44,950 nucleotides of DNA from an uncultured Eubacteriales bacterium (GCA_902790015.1 CADAQF010000033.1:1-44950), one strand, 5' to 3'; positions 33,568 through 41,849 are shown, counted from the stretch's first letter. Made by a program: numbers and translations. Notes: a model not told the origin generated them from the sequence alone.

Positions 33568-33597
33568 ATTATACAGGATTTATGTTTTTCAAGTCAA
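33568..33597 (-). promoter_or_regulatory. Promoter of the DUF362 gene
   Basis: On the minus strand TTGACT (33597-33592) and TATAAT (33573-33568), spacer 18 bp. The start codon is about 28 bp further down. It lies in the last codons of the VanZ gene. Confidence 0.75.
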
Positions 33598-34087
33598 AGG
33601 ATTTTTTAAGCTTCGCGTACTGGATCAGGGCCACGGCGGCTGCGGCCAGCAGGATCCCGGCCAGCGCCCCGGCTGAATCGATCAGCGTGTCCTGAAAGCG
33701 CCCGCTCCGTCCGGCCACGAGAGTCTGGTGCAGCTCGTCCGCTGCGGCGAACAGCGCGCACGAAAGAAACGCCCAAAGCCCCGGGCGTTTTATGGGAAAC
33801 GTCCACAGGAACTGGCGAAGCGCCGCGCCCAGCAGGGCAAATTCCGTAAAATGAGCCAGTTTGCGCAGCAAATAGTGCACGGTCTGAAAAGCGCCGGCCC
33901 GCTTGCCCGCGCTCATCGCCAGGTACTGGGGGTAGAGCCGCGGCAGCAGCCATTCCGTGACCTTTCCGGATAAGCCGGCGGATTCCTCCCCGGTATTGGC
34001 CGAAAAGCCGAAGATCAGCGCCATCAGCGCCAGGGATAGAATGCCGTTGATTATCCTGGCCCGGCTCCATTGATGCCCTCTGATCAT
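33569..34087 (-). CDS. VanZ-family membrane protein
   Basis: A 172-residue integral membrane protein with about four helices. The VanZ signature is clear: RKLAHFTEFALLGAAL and DELHQTLVAGRSGRFQDTLIDSAGALAG. VanZ itself gives low teicoplanin resistance; most homologues, like this one, have no known role. The start at 34087 is chosen because GGGAGGAACG lies just upstream; an ATG ten codons earlier has no SD. It is divergent from the mscS-like gene. Confidence 0.87.
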   Translation of the reverse strand: MIRGHQWSRARIINGILSLALMALIFGFSANTGEESAGLSGKVTEWLLPRLYPQYLAMSAGKRAGAFQTVHYLLRKLAHFTEFALLGAALRQFLWTFPIKRPGLWAFLSCALFAAADELHQTLVAGRSGRFQDTLIDSAGALAGILLAAAAVALIQYAKLKKSFDLKNINPV

Positions 34088-34126
34088 CGTTCCTCCCGCG
34101 TCCGTTTCCGGCGCCATCCGTTTTCG

Positions 34127-34155
34127 TTGATTCTACCAAGTTTTCATGATATAAT
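34127..34155 (+). promoter_or_regulatory. Promoter of the MscS-like gene
   Basis: TTGATT (34127-34132) and TATAAT (34150-34155) with 17-bp spacing and an extended -10 TGA. The ATG is about 48 bp downstream. Confidence 0.85.
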
Positions 34156-34202
34156 CAAGCAAAAAGTTGGCGTATATCCCAAAACGCCTGGGGGAGGAAA
34201 AC

Positions 34203-35033
34203 ATGAGCACGGATAATCTGATCAAAACGGAAGACGCGCAGCAGGTGGCCAATATCCTGCAGAGCGCCAGCGCGCAGAAGCTGGTGACAGCGGCGGCGCT
34301 GCTGGTCGGCCTGCTGATCATCACGCACTTTCTGGTCGCGCTGCTCAAGCGTTTCCTGAAAAAAACCCAGCGCATCAGCAAGTCGGTGCATACGCTGCTC
34401 ATATACACGGTACGCTATGTGCTGATCCTGCTCAGCGTGATGATAGCGGCCAACAGCGTGGGTGTGCCGATCACGGCGTTCGTGGCGCTGTTTTCCATAT
34501 TTGGCGTAGCTATATCCCTGGCGCTGCAGGGCGTTCTGGCCAATGTGGCAGGCGGGATCATACTCGTTTCGGGCAAGCAGTTCGAGGTGGGGGATTATAT
34601 TGAGACAGCCTCCGGCTCAGGCACGGTGGAGGATATATCCATGGTGTATACCAGGCTTGGCAACCCCGGCGGCACCAAGATCTATCTGCCCAACAGCGCG
34701 CTGTACACCTCGCCCGTGACCAACGTCACCTCTTCGGGAAAACGCAGGATCGCGCAGGTCTATACGGCGGCCTATCAGCACAGCCCTGAGGAGGTCCGCG
34801 CCGCCATTGAAGAGGTGCTGTCCCAGCTGGATACCGTTCTGCCCGATCCCGCGCCCAGCGTCGTGGTGGACAGCTATGCCCGCACCTACGTCAACTACAA
34901 GTGCTTCTGCTGGACGAAAACAGCTGATTACTGGCCGACCATCCATAAGATGAACGAGCTGATGTACCAGGCCTTCGCAAAGCACCATATCGAATGGGCG
35001 GACCCGAAAGTGGCCGTGGTGACGACGGACTGA
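34203..35033 (+). CDS. Small-conductance mechanosensitive channel, MscS family
   Basis: A 276-residue channel with three membrane helices. The pore helix is visible in IFGVAISLALQGVLANVAGGIILV (about 109-132), followed by the beta domain with FEVGDYIE and the C-terminal alpha-beta domain. It opens on membrane tension to release solutes in osmotic downshock and should be a heptamer. The SD GGGGGAGGAAAAC selects ATG 34203. The gene is single, with a strong promoter. Confidence 0.92.
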   Translation: MSTDNLIKTEDAQQVANILQSASAQKLVTAAALLVGLLIITHFLVALLKRFLKKTQRISKSVHTLLIYTVRYVLILLSVMIAANSVGVPITAFVALFSIFGVAISLALQGVLANVAGGIILVSGKQFEVGDYIETASGSGTVEDISMVYTRLGNPGGTKIYLPNSALYTSPVTNVTSSGKRRIAQVYTAAYQHSPEEVRAAIEEVLSQLDTVLPDPAPSVVVDSYARTYVNYKCFCWTKTADYWPTIHKMNELMYQAFAKHHIEWADPKVAVVTTD

Positions 35034-35065
35034 GGGAAGCATCTTCGTACAGACCGGAGCATAAC

Positions 35066-35091
35066 AAAACCGCCTCCGTTTCGGAGGCGGT
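35066..35091 (-). terminator. Terminator of rplS
   Basis: CCGCCTCCG (35090-35082 on the minus strand) pairs with CGGAGGCGG (35078-35070) and is followed by TTTTG. It also lies 36 bp after the mscS-like gene, so it may serve both strands, but the T run is only on the minus side. Confidence 0.8.
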
Positions 35092-35111
35092 GAAGGCCAT
35101 ATATCAGAGGC

Positions 35112-35462
35112 TTACCGACGGTCGGCTTCCTTGATCTTGGCGGCCTTGCCCTGCAGATTGCGCAGATAGTACAGCTTGGCCCGGCGGACCTTGCCGCGGC
35201 GGATCACTTCGATGTGATCGACCCGGGGGGAATGCAGCGGGAACGTGCGTTCCACGCCGATGCCGTAAGAAACGCGGCGAACCGTGAAGGTTTCCCGGCT
35301 GGAGCCGTTGCGCTTGGCGATCACAGTACCCTCGAACGCCTGAAGACGTTCGCGGCTGCCTTCCACGACCTTGACGAATACCCGCAGGGTATCGCCGACG
35401 CGGAAAGAAGGCAGATCGGTACGGAGCTGCTGCTTTTCGATGGAGCGGATGATTTCACTCAT
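35112..35462 (-). CDS. rplS: 50S ribosomal protein L19
   Basis: A 116-residue L19 at the 30S-50S interface. [26 protein letters not shown] and [24 protein letters not shown] are diagnostic. In many bacteria it follows rpsP, rimM and trmD; here it stands alone with its own promoter and terminator. The SD is GGAGGAAACC. Confidence 0.97.
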   Translation of the reverse strand: MSEIIRSIEKQQLRTDLPSFRVGDTLRVFVKVVEGSRERLQAFEGTVIAKRNGSSRETFTVRRVSYGIGVERTFPLHSPRVDHIEVIRRGKVRRAKLYYLRNLQGKAAKIKEADRR

Positions 35463-35556
35463 GTTGGTTTCCTCCTTCCCTCATAGACGTTCATACGGAC
35501 CAGGCGGGAACGCCTGTTGCACATCCGCAGCGGACCGTCCGTTTCACACAAAGAGG

Positions 35557-35586
35557 ATTATAACACAGAACCGGTGGCCGGCGCAA
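35557..35586 (-). promoter_or_regulatory. Promoter of rplS
   Basis: On the minus strand TTGCGC (35586-35581) and TATAAT (35562-35557) with an 18-bp spacer. The leader to the ATG at 35462 is about 90 nt. Confidence 0.6.
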
Positions 35587-35640
35587 GTACTTTTTTTGTG
35601 CATTTTTGAAGTGTTCCGTAGCGTTTTGAGCGCGGATTCC

Positions 35641-35669
35641 TTTACATACGGGGATTTTTTTGCTACAAT
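35641..35669 (+). promoter_or_regulatory. Promoter of the orphan UxaB-like gene
   Basis: TTTACA (35641-35646) and TACAAT (35664-35669), spacer 17 bp, with TGC before the -10 (extended). The ATG is at 35708. Confidence 0.75.
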
Positions 35670-35707
35670 ACCGTTGAACTGTCTGATGAATGATGGCTGG
35701 AGGGATT

Positions 35708-36343
35708 ATGCAGTCTTTCTCCGTGGTTTCCTCTGAAGTCCTTTTGCGGGCGAGAGGGGAATGCCTATTGGCCCCCCTGGGGGTGCTGTTCGAGCTGGAT
35801 ACCGTGGCCGACTGTATGGCCCACCCGGTGATCCGTCCCTTTTTCGGGAAATGCCTGCAGACGGAGCTGATGCCCCGGATGGAGGAAGCGGGCCGGGACG
35901 AGGCGGTGATCGCCGCGTGCAGGTATCTGGCGCTCAGGCCTACCTCCCTGAAGGTGAACGACCTGATGGACGGCGCGCTGGACAGCTTCAGGCTGTACCT
36001 TTTGCCCCTGATGGATGAAAATACGCCCTGCCTGATCACCTGTCTGTGCGCGCTGGTCATGCTGTTCGCGGGCGTCCGCAGAAGCGGGGAGGGCTACGCG
36101 CTGGTCGGGTCGGACGGTTCGATGATACCGCTCGAAAGGGACGGGGAGGCGCTTGCGTCCTTTTCCCGGCTGTCGTGCGATATGGACGCGGATTCCCTGG
36201 CCTACGCCGCCCTGGCGGACGGACGCATCTGGGGGGAGGACCTGAGACGGAACGAGCTATTGCAGGACAGGGTGACGCGGACGCTGCAGGATATGCAGCT
36301 GCTGGGCCTGACGGAAACACTGAAGAGGATGAGCGCCCCATGA
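35708..36343 (+). CDS. Orphan C-terminal domain of a tagaturonate/fructuronate reductase-like protein
   Basis: A 211-residue protein that resembles the helical C-terminal half of UxaB/mannitol dehydrogenase-type enzymes: LDTVADCMAHPVIRPFF, then RPTSLKVNDLMDGALDSFRLYLLP, and a closing WGEDLRR. The NAD-binding Rossmann half, about 250 residues in the family, is absent, although promoter and SD (GGAGGG, ATG 35708) are excellent. Residues of the substrate pocket seem changed (LKVNDLM in place of IKHELLS). It is either a stable remnant or a repurposed domain. The stop overlaps the trmL start (ATGA), so it is co-translated with that tRNA methyltransferase. Assignment is by motif memory. Confidence 0.6.
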   Translation: MQSFSVVSSEVLLRARGECLLAPLGVLFELDTVADCMAHPVIRPFFGKCLQTELMPRMEEAGRDEAVIAACRYLALRPTSLKVNDLMDGALDSFRLYLLPLMDENTPCLITCLCALVMLFAGVRRSGEGYALVGSDGSMIPLERDGEALASFSRLSCDMDADSLAYAALADGRIWGEDLRRNELLQDRVTRTLQDMQLLGLTETLKRMSAP

Positions 36344-36882
36344 ACATCGTGCTGTATCAGCCCGAGATCCCGCAGAACACGGGCAATATCGCCCGCACCT
36401 GCGCGGCCACGGGTTCCGGACTGTTTTTGATTGAGCCGCTGGGCTTTTCCCTGAGCGACCGGTATTACAGGCGGGCGGGGCTTGATTATTTTTCCCTGGT
36501 GGATATCCGGGTGCTGCCTGATTTTGACAGGCTTATTTCCATGTATCCCGGAGCCCGTTTTCATTTCGCCACCACCAAGGCCCCGCGCGCGTATACGTCC
36601 GTCAGCTACGGGCCGGACGATTTTCTGGTTTTCGGGCCGGAAACGCGGGGACTTCCCGAAACGCTGCTTAAAAAAGTGTATGACGACTGTATCCGCATCC
36701 CCATGCGGGAGGAGGCACGGTCGCTGAACCTGAGCAATTCGGTGGCGGTGGTGCTGTACGAGGCACTGCGCCAGCAGGCGTTCGCCGGGCTGTCCGACCA
36801 GGGCCGGCTGACCGGGCGGGACGATCCGGAGGCGCCGTGGATGGATTATCTGGGAGGGCAGACCCATGCAAAGACCCTATGA
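36340..36882 (+). CDS. trmL: tRNA (cytidine/uridine-34 2'-O)-methyltransferase
   Basis: A 180-residue SPOUT enzyme that methylates the wobble ribose in leucine tRNAs. MNIVLYQPEIPQNTGNIARTC is the hallmark N-terminus; the knot region shows FGPETRGLP and IPM-x5-SLNLSNSVAVVLYEAL. It works as a dimer with S-adenosylmethionine. The start lies in the stop of the previous gene, and the last 17 nt overlap the next small gene. Confidence 0.93.
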   Translation: MNIVLYQPEIPQNTGNIARTCAATGSGLFLIEPLGFSLSDRYYRRAGLDYFSLVDIRVLPDFDRLISMYPGARFHFATTKAPRAYTSVSYGPDDFLVFGPETRGLPETLLKKVYDDCIRIPMREEARSLNLSNSVAVVLYEALRQQAFAGLSDQGRLTGRDDPEAPWMDYLGGQTHAKTL

Positions 36883-37084
36883 CCCTTACGAGGCGGACGA
36901 GGAGCTGCGCCGGCTGGACCGCAGGGAGCGCTGGCGCATGATATCACAGATCGGCGAGCTGGCGGCGCTGGTGACCGGAATGCTGCTGCTGTTCGCGCTG
37001 CTGGCGCTTTTGTTCAGCATGCTTTCCTTCGTCAGGCAAAACGTTTCTTCTCTGCTGTCCGTGATGTTCGGGACGCTCCGATAA
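36866..37084 (+). CDS. Small single-span membrane protein
   Basis: A 72-residue protein, not assigned to a family. A very charged N-terminus (about 1-28, rich in Arg, Glu and Asp) precedes one long hydrophobic helix (about 30-56) and a short tail. By the positive-inside rule the N-terminus should be cytoplasmic. It begins inside trmL and lies 18 nt before the first UDG gene, so it belongs to the same operon. Role unknown. Confidence 0.65.
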   Translation: MQRPYDPYEADEELRRLDRRERWRMISQIGELAALVTGMLLLFALLALLFSMLSFVRQNVSSLLSVMFGTLR

Positions 37085-37102
37085 AAAGCGGAGGGCCTGC
37101 CG

Positions 37103-37681
37103 ATGGAGATCAGCTGGGACAAGCTTAACGAAGACATTCAGGGGTGCTCCCGCTGTCCGCTGGGCGCGGGCGCCCATCACCGCGTGCCTGGGCAGGGCAA
37201 TCCGCAGGCCGAACTCATGCTGATCGGCGAAGGGCCCGGCCGGGACGAGGACGAGAGCGGCCTGGCCTTTGTAGGCCGCGCCGGTCAGTTGCTGACCCGG
37301 ATGCTGGCCGCCATCGGCATGACGCGCGAGGAGGTCTTCATCTGCAATATCGTCAAGTGCCGTCCTCCGGACAATCGCACGCCCCTGCCGGAGGAGGCGG
37401 CAGCCTGCCTGCCGTATCTGCGCTGCCAGTTCGCGCTGGTAAGGCCCCGGGTGATCCTGCTGCTGGGTGCAACCGCCTGCCGCTATACCCTGGGCGAAAC
37501 CTTCCGGGTGAGCAGGGAGCGCGGGCGCTTCGTGGTCAAAAACGGCGTGTGGTTCATGCCCACCTATCATCCCGCGGCGCTGCTCAGGGATGAAAGCAAG
37601 AAGCGGGACGCCTGGCAGGATTTGAAACAGGTGCGCGACAAGCTCAAAGAGCTCAGGGCTGGAAGCAGCTCAAACAGCTGA
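37103..37681 (+). CDS. Uracil-DNA glycosylase, family 4 (iron-sulfur type)
   Basis: A 192-residue DNA repair enzyme that cuts uracil from DNA. Motif GEGPGRDEDESGLAFVGRAG (42-61) and YHPAALL (about 155-161) fit UDG family 4. Cys15, Cys18, Cys86 and Cys102 are at positions expected for the 4Fe-4S cluster. It follows a small membrane protein gene by 18 nt, with GGAGG upstream, and is followed by a cysteine-free paralogue. Confidence 0.9.
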   Translation: MEISWDKLNEDIQGCSRCPLGAGAHHRVPGQGNPQAELMLIGEGPGRDEDESGLAFVGRAGQLLTRMLAAIGMTREEVFICNIVKCRPPDNRTPLPEEAAACLPYLRCQFALVRPRVILLLGATACRYTLGETFRVSRERGRFVVKNGVWFMPTYHPAALLRDESKKRDAWQDLKQVRDKLKELRAGSSSNS

Positions 37682-37695
37682 AAGGAGGAGCGCCG

Positions 37696-38280
37696 TTGGA
37701 AGAGCTTCAGGCGCTGTATGAAGCGCTGGCGGCGCAGAGCGCCGTCCGTTTTCCCGGCCAGAAACTGGTGTACGGCGTCGGCCCCCTTTCCCCCCTGGTC
37801 ATGCTGGTGGGCGAAGCGCCCGGCGCGCAGGAGGTGCTGGAGGGAAGACCCTTTGCCGGCCAGGCCGGGAAAAAGCTGGATGCGTTCCTTTCGGCCACCG
37901 GCATTCCCCGGGAAAGGCTCTTTATTTCCAATGTGGTGAAGCTCCGGCCTTTTGTTTCAGGGCCTTCCGGGCGCAGGCGCAACCGCGCGCCAAGCCGGGA
38001 AGAGATCGCCTTTTTTATCCCCTGGCTGGAAAGGGAGATAGGGCTGGTCAGGCCCGGGCTTCTGGTAGCGCTGGGCAACACGCCCCTGCAGGCGCTGACG
38101 GAAGGCCGAAGGACGGTGGGGGAAACGCACGGGCAAGTCCTCCCGTCCCGGACGGGCCTGCCGCTGTACAGCCTGTATCATCCGGCCGCCGTCATTTACA
38201 ACCGTTCCCTGGCGTCCGTCTATCAGGAGGATATGCGGCGCTTAAGAGATCTGCTTCAAAGGAAAGGAGGAATTCAATGA
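37696..38280 (+). CDS. UDG-fold protein without iron-sulfur cysteines
   Basis: A 194-residue paralogue of the preceding gene. It keeps GEAPGAQEVLEGRPFAGQAG (39-58) and LYHPAAVIYN (about 163-172) but has no cysteine at all, so it cannot bind the cluster. In place of the cluster-side loop it has an Arg-rich insert (SGRRRNRAPSREE, about 95-107). It may act on another damaged base, have lost catalysis or work with its partner. The TTG start follows AAAGGAGG. It overlaps the NfeD gene by four bases (ATGA). Confidence 0.8.
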   Translation: MEELQALYEALAAQSAVRFPGQKLVYGVGPLSPLVMLVGEAPGAQEVLEGRPFAGQAGKKLDAFLSATGIPRERLFISNVVKLRPFVSGPSGRRRNRAPSREEIAFFIPWLEREIGLVRPGLLVALGNTPLQALTEGRRTVGETHGQVLPSRTGLPLYSLYHPAAVIYNRSLASVYQEDMRRLRDLLQRKGGIQ

Positions 38281-38771
38281 ACCCGATCGCCGATCAACTG
38301 ACCGTGATCCTGTTGACCGTATTCGGCATAGGCCTGCTGGTGGTGGAAATGTTTCTGCCCGGCGTGGGACTGCCGGGCATCACCGGCGTGCTGATGCTGG
38401 TGGCTGCCGTGTTTCTGATCTGGACCAGCTACGGCGCCATGTACGGACTGCTGGCCTGCCTGGTGCTGATCCTGCTGGTGGCGGCTGCGCTGGTGCTGTC
38501 CCTGCGTTCCGCCCGCAAGGGCCGGCTGTCCCGCTCAAAGCTTTTTTTAAAACAGGATGCTGAACAGCCCCCCGTGCCGCAGGCTTCTTCCCTGGTGGGC
38601 AAGACCGGCGTCACAAAGACACCCCTTCGTCCCAGCGGCATCGCGGAACTGAACGGGGAAAGAAAGAGCGTCGTGACTGAAGGCGGGTTCATCGACGCGG
38701 GCAAAAATGTCCGTGTCGTCAGCGTGTCCGGCGTCCGCATCGTCGTGGAGCCCGCTGAGAAAACCGTCTGA
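38277..38771 (+). CDS. NfeD-family membrane protein
   Basis: A 164-residue protein with two or three helices in the first 80 residues ([20 protein letters not shown] is typical) and a C-terminal OB-like domain (about 105-160: [21 protein letters not shown]). It lacks the ClpP-like protease domain, so it is the short NfeD form that pairs with FloA in membrane microdomains. It overlaps the UDG-like gene and lies 29 nt before floA. Confidence 0.88.
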   Translation: MNPIADQLTVILLTVFGIGLLVVEMFLPGVGLPGITGVLMLVAAVFLIWTSYGAMYGLLACLVLILLVAAALVLSLRSARKGRLSRSKLFLKQDAEQPPVPQASSLVGKTGVTKTPLRPSGIAELNGERKSVVTEGGFIDAGKNVRVVSVSGVRIVVEPAEKTV

Positions 38772-38800
38772 TCATCAAATCATATTATGGAGGTATCATT

Positions 38801-39793
38801 ATGAACGCATTGGCTCTTCTGATCCCGTTCCTCATCTTCCTGCTGCTGATACTGTTCCTGGCCATCGTCCCGGTGGGGCTCTGGATCCGTGCCCGCGCCA
38901 GCGGCGTGCCCGTCAGCATCGGCTCGCTGGTCGGCATGCGCTTTCGCCACATTTCTCCCCAGAAGATCGTGGACAGCTATATCCGCGCCCGCAAAGCCGG
39001 CCTGGACCTGACCACCGACGATCTGGAAAACCACTACCTGGCCGGCGGCAACGTCGTCAGGGTGGTCAGCGCGCTGATTTCCGCTCATCAGGCGGGCATC
39101 GAGCTGCCGTTCAAGACCTCCTGCGCCATCGACCTGGCTGGCCGCGACGTGCTGGAGGCCGTTCAGATGAGCGTCGTGCCCAAGGTCATTGAGACCCCGC
39201 CCGTGGCCGCCATCGCCAAGGACGGCATCGAGCTTCGCGCCAAAGCCCGCGTGACCGTGCGCACCAATATCGAGCGCCTGGTCGGCGGCGCGGGAGAAGA
39301 GACGATCATCGCCCGTATCGGCGAAGGCATCGTCACCACCATCGGTTCTTCCCTGTCCCACGAGGCCGTGCTGGAAAACCCGGACCTGATCAGCCAGACC
39401 GTGCTGGGCAAGGGCCTGGACGCCGGCACCGCGTATGAGATCCTGTCCATCGATATCGCCGACGTAGACGTGGGCCGCAACGTAGGCGCCCAGCTGCAGA
39501 TGGACCAGGCGGAGGCGGATCGCCGCATCGCGCAGGCCAAGGCCGAGGAGCGCCGCGCCATGGCTGTCGCCCACGAGCAGGAAATGAAGGCCTCCGTGCA
39601 GGAGATGCGGGCCAAGGTGGTCGAGGCCGAGGCGCAGGTGCCGCTCGCCATGGCGGAAGCCCTGAAGACCGGCAAGCTGGGCGTGATGGACTACTATCAG
39701 ATGAAAAACGTGATCGCCGATACCGACATGCGCACCGGCATCGCCCAGGCGGCCGCTCCGGGCACCTCCGCGCCGGACACAGCGAAAAAATAA
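38801..39793 (+). CDS. floA: Flotillin-like protein FloA
   Basis: A 330-residue membrane-scaffold protein that organises functional membrane microdomains. A hydrophobic hairpin (about 4-28) is followed by the PHB/SPFH domain and a Glu/Ala-rich coiled coil (about 225-285). [20 protein letters not shown] is a recognisable FloA/YqfA block. It forms the usual pair with the NfeD gene and is followed by a possible third member. Confidence 0.93.
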   Translation: MNALALLIPFLIFLLLILFLAIVPVGLWIRARASGVPVSIGSLVGMRFRHISPQKIVDSYIRARKAGLDLTTDDLENHYLAGGNVVRVVSALISAHQAGIELPFKTSCAIDLAGRDVLEAVQMSVVPKVIETPPVAAIAKDGIELRAKARVTVRTNIERLVGGAGEETIIARIGEGIVTTIGSSLSHEAVLENPDLISQTVLGKGLDAGTAYEILSIDIADVDVGRNVGAQLQMDQAEADRRIAQAKAEERRAMAVAHEQEMKASVQEMRAKVVEAEAQVPLAMAEALKTGKLGVMDYYQMKNVIADTDMRTGIAQAAAPGTSAPDTAKK

Positions 39794-39822
39794 CCTCCAT
39801 GGCATAAAAGGAGGCTTCGGAT

Positions 39823-40320
39823 ATGGATAGGATAGCCCCGCTGTTTCTGCTGTTGATGGTATATTTCGTCATCGGCTCGCTTTCCAAATCGGCCAAAAAA
39901 CTCAAGAAGCAACAAACCGGCTCCGCCAGGCAGGCGCAGCCAAAGACGCCGGAAAAAGCCCAGCCCGCCAGGCCCGCGGGGGCCGGGCAGGGCTCTCCGG
40001 CACAGATGTCGTCCTTCGGAGAAGGAGCGGGACACATTCACCGCGGAGCGGACGGCACCTTGCACCTGACGGAGCGCCGCCCCGCGTCCCAGGGAACGGC
40101 GTCCATGCCGTCTGACGGCCGTTCCGTATCAGAAGGCGATGATCCCTGCCACGAGTATATGCTGGACGATCCGGTGCTGCCCGGCTGTCCGGACGAAGAA
40201 CCTGCCGGGCCTGCTCCTGCGGTTCCGGGGCTTTCCCTTCGCTTTAACAGGGACGCGCTGCTGAACGCCGTTGTGATGAGCGAGATACTGAAAAGGCCCG
40301 GGGCCGGGAACAGGCGGTAA
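39823..40320 (+). CDS. Membrane-anchored protein of unknown function, third gene of the floA operon
   Basis: A 165-residue protein with one N-terminal helix (about 4-20) and a Lys-rich stop (KSAKKLKKQ), so most of it should be in the cytoplasm. The middle is Pro/Ala/Gly-rich and disordered-looking; the end (LRFNRDALLNAVVMSEIL) may be a small helix. A segment HIHRGADGTLHLTERRP looks ordered. No family recognised. AAGGAGGC supports the ATG, 29 nt after floA. Confidence 0.7.
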   Translation: MDRIAPLFLLLMVYFVIGSLSKSAKKLKKQQTGSARQAQPKTPEKAQPARPAGAGQGSPAQMSSFGEGAGHIHRGADGTLHLTERRPASQGTASMPSDGRSVSEGDDPCHEYMLDDPVLPGCPDEEPAGPAPAVPGLSLRFNRDALLNAVVMSEILKRPGAGNRR

Positions 40321-40365
40321 TTCAACAGGCGGTAATTCTGAGCTTTACGTGAGGAAATCATAAAC

Positions 40366-40411
40366 GCAGAGAGGCGGCGCCTCCGAAACCCGGAGGCGCC
40401 GCCTCTTTGCG
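40366..40411. terminator. Bidirectional terminator between the floA operon and the P-loop gene
   Basis: A perfect 15-bp stem GAGGCGGCGCCTCCG (40371-40385) / CGGAGGCGCCGCCTC (40391-40405), extended by outer bases CGCA/TGCG. Short T runs follow on both sides. The two operons converge here. Confidence 0.85.
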
Positions 40412-40423
40412 TATGAGAACCGA

Positions 40424-40834
40424 TCAGATGAAATACTGCTTCATGAATTCGGGTGCCACGGCGTCATCCACGCTGGCGGAGATAATGAAGCTGACGTGAT
40501 GGGCCTGGCTGATGGCGTCCAGACGGGCGAAGAATTCTTCAGTCTGTTCAGCGGGAACCCGGACGAGCTTCATAAAGGCGTCCACAAAGACGGTGCTGAT
40601 ATCAAAATTCTGGGTGAGCATGCCGCACAGGAAACCCAAGAACATTTCCGGGCTGTTCACGCCGTATTCGCCGGCGTTCACAAAGCGGATCTCGTGGGGC
40701 AGGTCGTACATGTAGCGCGTGTCGTCGTCCACAAAGACGGTGTCGCCGGTGGCGTTCTTGACGATTGCGATAGCCATGTCCAGGATCTTTTTGGTTTTGC
40801 CGGAGCCTTTTTTGCCGTGGATAATCTGTATCAT
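40424..40834 (-). CDS. Small P-loop NTPase-like protein
   Basis: A 136-residue protein with a Walker A motif GKKGSGKT (7-14) and possible Walker B strands ending STVFVDAF and FVDDDT. It is too short for a full AAA or PilT protein, but similar stand-alone proteins in Clostridia are often labelled PilT-like. The ATG at 40834 follows AAGGGGGT; an upstream in-frame start lacks an SD. It has a TATAAT at 40874-40869 on the minus strand as possible promoter. Function unknown. Confidence 0.72.
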   Translation of the reverse strand: MIQIIHGKKGSGKTKKILDMAIAIVKNATGDTVFVDDDTRYMYDLPHEIRFVNAGEYGVNSPEMFLGFLCGMLTQNFDISTVFVDAFMKLVRVPAEQTEEFFARLDAISQAHHVSFIISASVDDAVAPEFMKQYFI

Positions 40835-40914
40835 GGGTGAAACCCCCTTCGATATTATTCCCAAATCTATTATACACGATAACTCGTGTTTTGGCCAGCA
40901 TTATTTTTGTGGGA

Positions 40915-40960
40915 CAAAAAAGCTCTCCCGGACGCAGCCGGCACAGGGCGCGGGAGGAGC
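40915..40960 (-). terminator. Terminator of lepB
   Basis: On the minus strand GCTCCTCCCG (40960-40951) pairs, with one bulge, with CGGGAGAGC (40930-40922), then a run of T residues to 40915. It is eight bases after the lepB stop. Confidence 0.75.
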
Positions 40961-40968
40961 AGAAACGG

Positions 40969-41589
40969 TCACTCGATCCCGCGGATATTTTTGAACGGGA
41001 AGAGCACGCAGCGCACGTGGGCGATGATCTGGCTGCGTTCCAGGGGGCCTACGTCCGAATAGCGGGAATCGTGGGAGTTGCCCCGGTTATCGCCGATGAC
41101 GAAATACTCGTTGTCCTTGAGCGTGCGCTTGGGGTAATCCTGCAGGGGCAATGAATTCATCTTGGGCGGGTCGGGTACGAGCTCGTCGTTTACGTAAAGC
41201 TGGCGGTTTCTGATCTCCACCGTGTCGCCGGGCAGGGCCACCAGCCGCTTGACAAAGGCTGTGTTCCCGCGGTTAGGGTAATGGCAGATCACCACTTCGT
41301 TGCGCTTGGGGCCGCTGATCAGCAGGTCATACTTGGAGCAGAACATGCGCTCCCCGTCCACCAGGGTATTGGACATGCTGGAGCCGTCCACCTTGTACAG
41401 CTCAAACACGAAGGTCCGTATCACCAGGGCGATCAGCACGGCGCTGACGATGGTGACGACCCAGCTTAAAATCTCCTGCCCCATGGTCCTGGGCGGCTTG
41501 CCCTCCGGGGTTTTGATCGGACGGTTCCAAAAGGCCTTGAACCCGGTTTCAGCCGTAGTCTGATCGGGAAGCGGATTATTTTCGCTCAT
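40969..41589 (-). CDS. lepB: Signal peptidase I
   Basis: A 206-residue Gram-positive type signal peptidase. One membrane helix (about 41-58) is followed by the catalytic serine Ser71 in VDGSSMSNTL and the general base Lys114 in AFVKRLVALPGD; the box GDNRGNSHDSR is also present. It removes signal peptides outside the membrane, thus would process the surface proteins at both window edges. The N-terminal cytosolic part (about 40 residues) is longer than in B. subtilis SipS. SD GGAGGAAC; it forms an operon with the DUF951 gene. Confidence 0.94.
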   Translation of the reverse strand: MSENNPLPDQTTAETGFKAFWNRPIKTPEGKPPRTMGQEILSWVVTIVSAVLIALVIRTFVFELYKVDGSSMSNTLVDGERMFCSKYDLLISGPKRNEVVICHYPNRGNTAFVKRLVALPGDTVEIRNRQLYVNDELVPDPPKMNSLPLQDYPKRTLKDNEYFVIGDNRGNSHDSRYSDVGPLERSQIIAHVRCVLFPFKNIRGIE

Positions 41590-41615
41590 CGGGGAAGTTC
41601 CTCCTAATTATTTCG

Positions 41616-41849
41616 TTATGCCTCCGGCGGCTCCTGCGGTTCGGGGATGATGTTGGGCTGGGGCCCGCGCTCCAGGGTGGCCTTCCTTCGCTTCAGAAAG
41701 ACGACCCGGTCCAGCATGACCACGCGGCCGCAGGTCAGGCATTTCAGCTTTATATCAGCCCCGGTGCGGACCACCGTCCAGGTGTCGCCCCCGCAGGGAT
41801 GCGGCTTCTTGGTGCGGACAACGTCTCCCAGGCGGATCTCGTCTTCCAT
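41616..41849 (-). CDS. DUF951-family small protein
   Basis: A 77-residue protein with LGDVVRTKKPHPCGGDTWTVVRTGADIKLKC, which is characteristic of DUF951, common in Bacillota. Cys19, Cys37 and Cys40 may bind metal. Role unknown. It is the first gene of the DUF951-lepB operon; GGAGGAGG precedes the ATG. Confidence 0.88.
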   Translation of the reverse strand: MEDEIRLGDVVRTKKPHPCGGDTWTVVRTGADIKLKCLTCGRVVMLDRVVFLKRRKATLERGPQPNIIPEPQEPPEA

